A stretch of 64,000 nucleotides of DNA from Polytrichum commune. Lineage: Eukaryota > Streptophyta > Polytrichopsida > Polytrichales > Polytrichaceae. The first letter of the stretch is position 1; the number at the start of each line of letters is the position of its first letter. Location of the stretch: NCBI GenBank assembly GCA_950295325.1, contig OX485803.1, positions 70,881,554 to 70,945,553 of the forward strand, in the 5' to 3' direction. The notes beneath the pieces were generated by a model. The model worked only from the letters and a program-made list of their open reading frames with translations, made no database searches and was not told where the DNA came from. Of the stretch, positions 59,310 to 64,000 are shown piece after piece. The position numbers and the translations under genes were made by a program.

Positions 59310-59815
59310 CTCCCCACCGGTGGTTACATGTTGACGTCTTTCGGTGTTTTTCTTTAGTAGTTTGGGGAATATTCCACAGATTCCTGTAAAATGGTGGGTG
59401 AGTTGCCTGACAGCCTTGAACTTCCACCGGTGGTTTCTGAAACTCAACCGGTGCATCTGCAACTACACAAAATACGATAGCTAGTGTTTGATTACATTTA
59501 GTGTTGTTACCACCCTACCATGCTCAACACTGATTTTCAATTCTTTGACAATTGGTGCTAGACATAAATGTGCCGCTACCTTCCTTACTGCCACCTCCCT
59601 TGTTATATCCTTTTTTTTCCATATCCTCACTAACACTAAATTAAAACATGTAACTTCGACATATTACCATAGTTGGTATTTAGTGTTTGAGTTTACATTC
59701 AATGTTACTTACTTTCATAGGGTTATTGACATTTAGTGTATGCGTTCATATTTAGTGTATCAAACACTAAATACCATATTTTGTGTAGCGGTTTGTTCTC
59801 CCAGTTTGTTCACTC
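59310..59815 (-). mobile_element. Family B MITE, reverse copy split by a TA-type MITE
   Basis: GGTTACATGTTGACGTCTTT, then CTCAACCGGTGCATCTGCAA, then after the insert GCGGTTTGTTCTCCCAG. Its left tip is truncated against the neighbouring element. Confidence 0.65.
59466..59785 (+). mobile_element. TA-type MITE, family A1, nested in family B
   Basis: A 320-bp element between TA at 59464-59465 and 59786-59787. Inverted tips CACAAAATACGATAGCTAGT and the complement of ACTAAATACCATATTTTGTG. Removing it restores CAACTAGCGG of family B, the same CTAG that is occupied at 215 and 3530 in other copies. Confidence 0.88.
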
Positions 59816-59885
59816 TCAATCAATACTGCGACAGATGATGAATCTGAACACTCGTTTTACTTCAATCGGAGGTTCAATCTAGCTA

Positions 59886-60808
59886 CACGAAATGTGATAT
59901 TTAGTGTCGTATGGTGTTTAATGTCACCATGGTAACGTTTCGGATGACACTATTTATGAACAGGTGAAAAAAAAAGTTGTTGTGGATGATGGATGAGTCC
60001 ATCCATTGGCCACAACCCACCCTACCTTCTCTTGTCAGCAACTTGTGATGGAGTATTGTCATGGACGATTTAAATTTGGATGAAAAAACAACTCGGTAAG
60101 TGACAGTAATTGCAACACTTAAATCTTATAACCCCCCAAAAAGTTTACAAGGAGTGACAAATGATGTCGGGTTAACATTCAGTGTTGGTGACACTAAGGG
60201 TTGCTTTACACCTAGAGCCTGGGCCAATTCGTTGTGTAAGAGGCTTGAAATCCTCACTTGTGATTGGCCAAAAGGCTGAAATCGGCCCCAATCCCTTTAC
60301 ACCTAGAGCCGTGGCCGATTTGGTGGTATGAATTTTTAAATCAAAAAATACATGGTATGACACGGCCCGAGCTCGTTGAATTGAGTGCACCCAAAATGGA
60401 GGGCCAATTCTTGGCCTCGGGGCCAATGTCACATCTCAATTAAAAAAACTTATTTTAATAAAATATGATTTGTTTAGCAAACTATATCCATTGGATTATG
60501 TGGAAATATGAACGGCTCTATGCCAGATTATGCTAGATCCGTCGGATTATACTAGATTTATTGAATCGGCCTAGCTTCTTGACCCTAAGACCCTTACATA
60601 TGGGAAAATTGGCCCCCATCATAATCTTATTACGATGTGTAGTTGGAGCCGGCCTCCAACCTAAAAGGGGCTGAAATTTCATGCAATCGGCCTCAAGGGG
60701 AATTGGCCCGGCCTCTAGGTGTAAATTAAGCGGCCCTAATACTGCGGTTTACAATTAGTATTGAGCAAGACGAATAGAATTGGTGACACTAAATACTCAT
60801 AGTTAGTG
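59886..60808. mobile_element. TA-type MITE (family A2), 923 bp with a nested Harbinger-type element
   Basis: TA at 59884-59885 and 60809-60810, with target CTAG. Tips CACGAAATGTGATATTTAGT and the complement of ACTAAATACTCATAGTTAGT. Without the 539-bp insert at 60198-60736 it would be about 380 bp, close to the 367-bp relative at 215-581. Confidence 0.78.
60198..60736. mobile_element. PIF/Harbinger-type element nested in a TA-type MITE
   Basis: Inverted tips GGGTTGCTTTACACCTAGAG and CCTCTAGGTGTAAATTAAGC, with TAA at 60195-60197 and 60737-60739. The end sequence (GGGCCGCTT...TTACAC) resembles that of 19276-19674. Repeated GGCC words such as TTGGCC and CGGCCT are frequent inside. Confidence 0.82.
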
Positions 60809-61053
60809 TAGGCTAGCTATTTCACGAGTGCCCGGGGCGCATGTGCTACATTTTCATAACCCAACACGTTCAATCGGTTGAAAAAACCTTCTTGGGATTG
60901 GAAGTGATGAATATGAGGAGCCTGGGTATTTGTTATCGAAGTGCGTGACCCATTCGATTCCCTTCACCTCCCCTGATACTCCCGGCCCAGTGTCTGTAAG
61001 TTATAATAGTAGTAGAGGCACCTATTCCCGATCAGGATGTTATTATCAATATC

Positions 61054-61277
61054 AGTGATTGGGGAGGTTTTTGGGCATAAGTTAATCGGTTGAGATCCTA
61101 GTGTTTGTAAGTCCAACCGGTTACATGTTGACATCATTCAGTTTTCCTTTATGAAATTGGGGTATATTCTGTAAATTCCTCTAAAATGATCGATAATTTT
61201 CCTGCAGTCTTGAACTTCAACTAGTTATTTTTCAAACTCAACCGCTTCATCTGTTGTAACAAACTGCCCGATCATAG
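61054..61277 (-). mobile_element. Family B MITE with perfect 9-bp target duplication
   Basis: A 224-bp copy flanked by ATCAATATC at 61045-61053 and 61278-61286, an exact 9-bp match. This is the best evidence that family B is Mutator-like. Tips AGTGATTGGGGAGG and CTGCCCGATCATAG. The CTAG site is changed to CTTGTTA-type sequence here and is unoccupied. Confidence 0.88.
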
Positions 61278-61439
61278 ATCAATATCTAGGGTACCATAAT
61301 TTCAATCACACCGGGACCAATAGTGCCATGACACATGCCATGATGTAGAGTGTGAAAGTGAAAAAGAACGAGCGGTTAAATTGAGCGGTCATGTAAGACT
61401 CTAGACATTGGTAATATGTTCGGACCAACTTTTGGCTTC

Positions 61440-62335
61440 AAAAATTCACAATAATTTCATTTAAAGGAATAAAATGACCAAAAAGAAATTTTTGCAGTCC
61501 TCCTAATTTCAATCTTCCTACACATGAAAAATTTGCAATGCCGTCTACTTCTCCAAATGTAGCAGAGAATCTCTTAAGTGATAGGTTATGGGTGCCTCTA
61601 CTCAAGTGAAGTACAATGAATGGGAAGAACCAACTGCTAGTTACATATGAACCGGTTGAGTTTGAGAAATATCCGGTTGAAGTTCAAGACTTTAGGAGAA
61701 ACGACCAGTCTTTTTTCAAGAGTTTAAAGAATTTGTCTCAAAATAATATAGGAAAAAACCGAAAGATGTCTACATGTCACTAGTTGGACTTGGAAACACT
61801 AGGATTTGGACCGATTATGCCCCAAAATCTCCCCGGACACTTGTTAAGTTTGCATACATTCGGTCCAAGATGGACATAGATCCGGCCTTCCAAGGGCACT
61901 GCCTTCAAGGTGGGGCAATAGTCAAAGTTGGACTTTCCTTGACTCACACACTTGGAACTTAGAAGTTAGGGCCTACTCTTTTTCTTTTCTTTTTTATGGG
62001 TTTTTATAGCAATTGAGCATCATCACAAAGAAAGAGAGAGAAACTCCGAGCCACAAATTAAAGCACAAATGGAAAAGTGGTAGCTAAACAATGTGCTTGC
62101 GACATGTCTATGACGGGATAAAACTTTGCATGTTAGTTTGACGAGCATGTTGTTTGGTTTGGCTACCACTTATCTACAACAGTAGAGACGTCCATAACCG
62201 ATCACTTAAGAGATTTTACGTCAAATGTAGAGAAGTATAAGGGGTGCAAACTTTTCTCCTGTAGGAAAACATAAATCAGGAGGACAACAATTCTTTTGGT
62301 AATTTTATTCCTTTAATGGAAATTATTGTTATGGG
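61440..62335. repeat. Inverted-repeat element with a family B copy inside
   Basis: Arms at about 61449-61608 and 62178-62333 are inverted: AATTTCATTTAAAGGAATAA / TTATTCCTTTAATGGAAATT, and GTAGACGGCATTGC opposite a degraded partner. A family B copy lies at about 61615-61845 between them. The role is unknown; probably a MITE with long arms. Confidence 0.6.
61615..61845 (+). mobile_element. Family B MITE
   Basis: Forward copy: GAAGAACCAACTGCTAGTTA, GAACCGGTTGAGTTTGAGAA and AAATCTCCCCGGACACTTG. Intact CTAG. The target duplication is not clear. Confidence 0.7.
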
Positions 62336-63661
62336 CACCTCTACTCTAATAAAGTGGAAAGAATGTGGACCCACATTGCAATGACGTCACATGTCTATCC
62401 TTCCTTAAGGAAATGTTGTTTCATGAGCATGCTTATGTTTGGGGCATTCCATCTTCACATAGTAGGTCCTACTAATTTCACACGAGCAATTTTTTTTAAT
62501 CATGAGATCTTTTACAAGGTGCCATGATTTATTTATGGGTTGTTTGTGATGTTTGGAACTTTGGCATGCCCAAGACTAGAATGTTTAAAGTGAGATACAT
62601 AAGGTAAGTGTTGTAGAACCAATGATATTGTAACAATTGGAACTAAATCGATCTCAAGTGAGTAGTTTATGGTGAGTGTTGCAAAACCTTATGTAACTTA
62701 CAATTGTGAGCCCCTGGCCATCATGTCACATCATGTTAGGATATGATGTTCGTGACGTGGTACATTTTTTTATTGGAGTTTTTTGTTGTAAAAATAATTT
62801 TAATTTTTTGGGTTGACTATTCTAGTCGACTGCTACTAGTAGTCAATTTCAAAAAAAAAATGTTTTAAAAAATCCATGAGATCTTGTCAGATGCAAGATC
62901 TAACCGTCCAAAGTTGTTCTAGGAATTTTTGTTTTTTGTTTTGTTTTTTTTTCCCTAGAAGTTGACCTCTAATAGTAGTCAACCAACTAGTTGATTAGCT
63001 AGTCAGATGTTCATGGTTGACTGCTCGTACAAAAGAATTTAAAATAAAAATCCTAGACCATTAGATTCCATAGTCAACAAGATTTAATGGTCCATAGTTT
63101 TTTGGAATTTTTAATTTTTTTCTTGTGCAATCGATCGTGGTGTCGACTGGTATTTTGGCAATCAACTACCATATTGACTCCAAAGTAGCAGTCAACTAGA
63201 TTGTTGACAACATCAATTTATCCATAGGTAAATTGTTGGATTTAACCCCTGCCAGCGTAACAATTTTTGGTCCGGTGTGATGTCCCTATCACAAAACATG
63301 CCAAAATGTGACATGACATATGTGGACATGAAATCCTTGACGTTGTCGGGTAGAGAGGGTTCCGCCTTGGGAAAGCACTAGGCTTTTGGCTACAACTAGA
63401 CTTGTTTACCGGACCGTCGAATCTTCTAGTCTTCAAGAGTCTTGGTCTTCAGTTTCTTCAAGCCTTCAAACTCTTTCCCGGCGACCTATCTTGTTGCGGC
63501 TCTATATGGGTCAAGGGTAAGGGTAGGGTGATAAGATACCACAGGCCTCGGACGGGTAAAACGGGACGTCAGAACACGAGCTGACGTCCGAAAGATTGGC
63601 TCCTAAACTTTCAAACCCACGGTGACCAGCAATCGCGCCTCACCAATGGGAACGACAGAAA
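62336..63661. other. Intergenic, no gene seen
   Basis: The stretch 62805-63210 has scattered TAGTCAAC/GTTGACTA words that pair with one another. The stretch 63230-63660 is GC-richer, with no domain in any frame. Confidence 0.3.
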
Positions 63662-63753
63662 ACAACCTTGCGGGTCATTAATCCCACTTCGTTGTCACAA
63701 ACATGAAACAACCTTGTGGGTCATCAATCCCACTTCGTTGTCACAAACATGAA
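63662..63753. repeat. Two tandem copies of a 46-bp unit
   Basis: ACAACCTTGCGGGTCATTAA and ACAACCTTGTGGGTCATCAA each start a unit ending in TTGTCACAAACATGAA. Two substitutions between units. Confidence 0.85.
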
Positions 63754-64000
63754 ACGGGGGTTTGTGATTTCCCACATAACCCGCAACAAATTTACGATGA
63801 AAAATACAAATGCAACTAACCTCCAAAATCAGCTTGGAATCACAAAAAAAAACACAACGAACAACGCTCTTGAGTCTTGTGAAGTTCTCAAATCTTCAAA
63901 TTTGTCCGTCTTCTATGGTCGGTCGAAGCCTCGGCTCTTCTTTTTTAAGAACCAACAAACCTCCCTCCACTCAAACTAGCACAGATTTCGATTGCTAACT

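Overview
This is a repeat-dominated window of a land-plant nuclear genome. Reasons: one intron-rich gene with clean GT-AG introns encoding a plant-type STE24 CAAX protease; short plant telomere-type TTTAGGG runs; a non-LTR retrotransposon remnant of plant type; PIF/Harbinger, Mutator-like and mariner-like transposon debris; and a low-GC background. I cannot name the species. No CRISPR, bacterial operon or complete rRNA/tRNA gene is visible. The many short open frames are mostly chance frames inside repeats. | Layout. 1-8000: nested MITEs, a MITE-split SINE and a degenerate tandem array (7010-7650). 8000-13360: mostly featureless, with a 5S rRNA-derived sequence at about 11477-11593. 13363-14522: a 1.16 kb Harbinger-type non-autonomous element with GC-rich cargo. 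14821-15460: an exact-period 128-bp tandem array. 15960-24300: MITEs, a LINE remnant (about 20040-21420) and a Harbinger-type foldback (19276-19674). 26392-33756: the only intact gene I can support, STE24 in 13 exons, with MITEs in introns 1, 4, 8 and 12. 35895-38215: a decayed protein kinase locus that looks like two kinase domains in tandem. 38400-48050: repeats. 48788-49676: a pogo-like element. 49809-50466: a TIR element with 9-bp target duplication carrying a tRNA-like segment. 50560-51830: a dead PIF/Harbinger transposase. 52540-54924: three further terminal-inverted-repeat elements. 56768-57628: a roughly 245-bp tandem array. 57820-59306: a Mutator-like element with long inverted termini and internal cargo. 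59466-64000: more nested elements. | How the parts relate. The one gene supplies a housekeeping endoplasmic-reticulum protease for prenylated proteins. The rest records several layers of transposition. At least four superfamilies can be told apart by target-site duplications readable in the sequence: TA (mariner-like and pogo-like), TAA/TTA (Harbinger-like), 8 bp (hAT-like) and 9 bp (Mutator-like). The most notable pattern is that three different TA-type MITEs sit in the same CTAG of three separate copies of one Mutator-like MITE family (call it family B).
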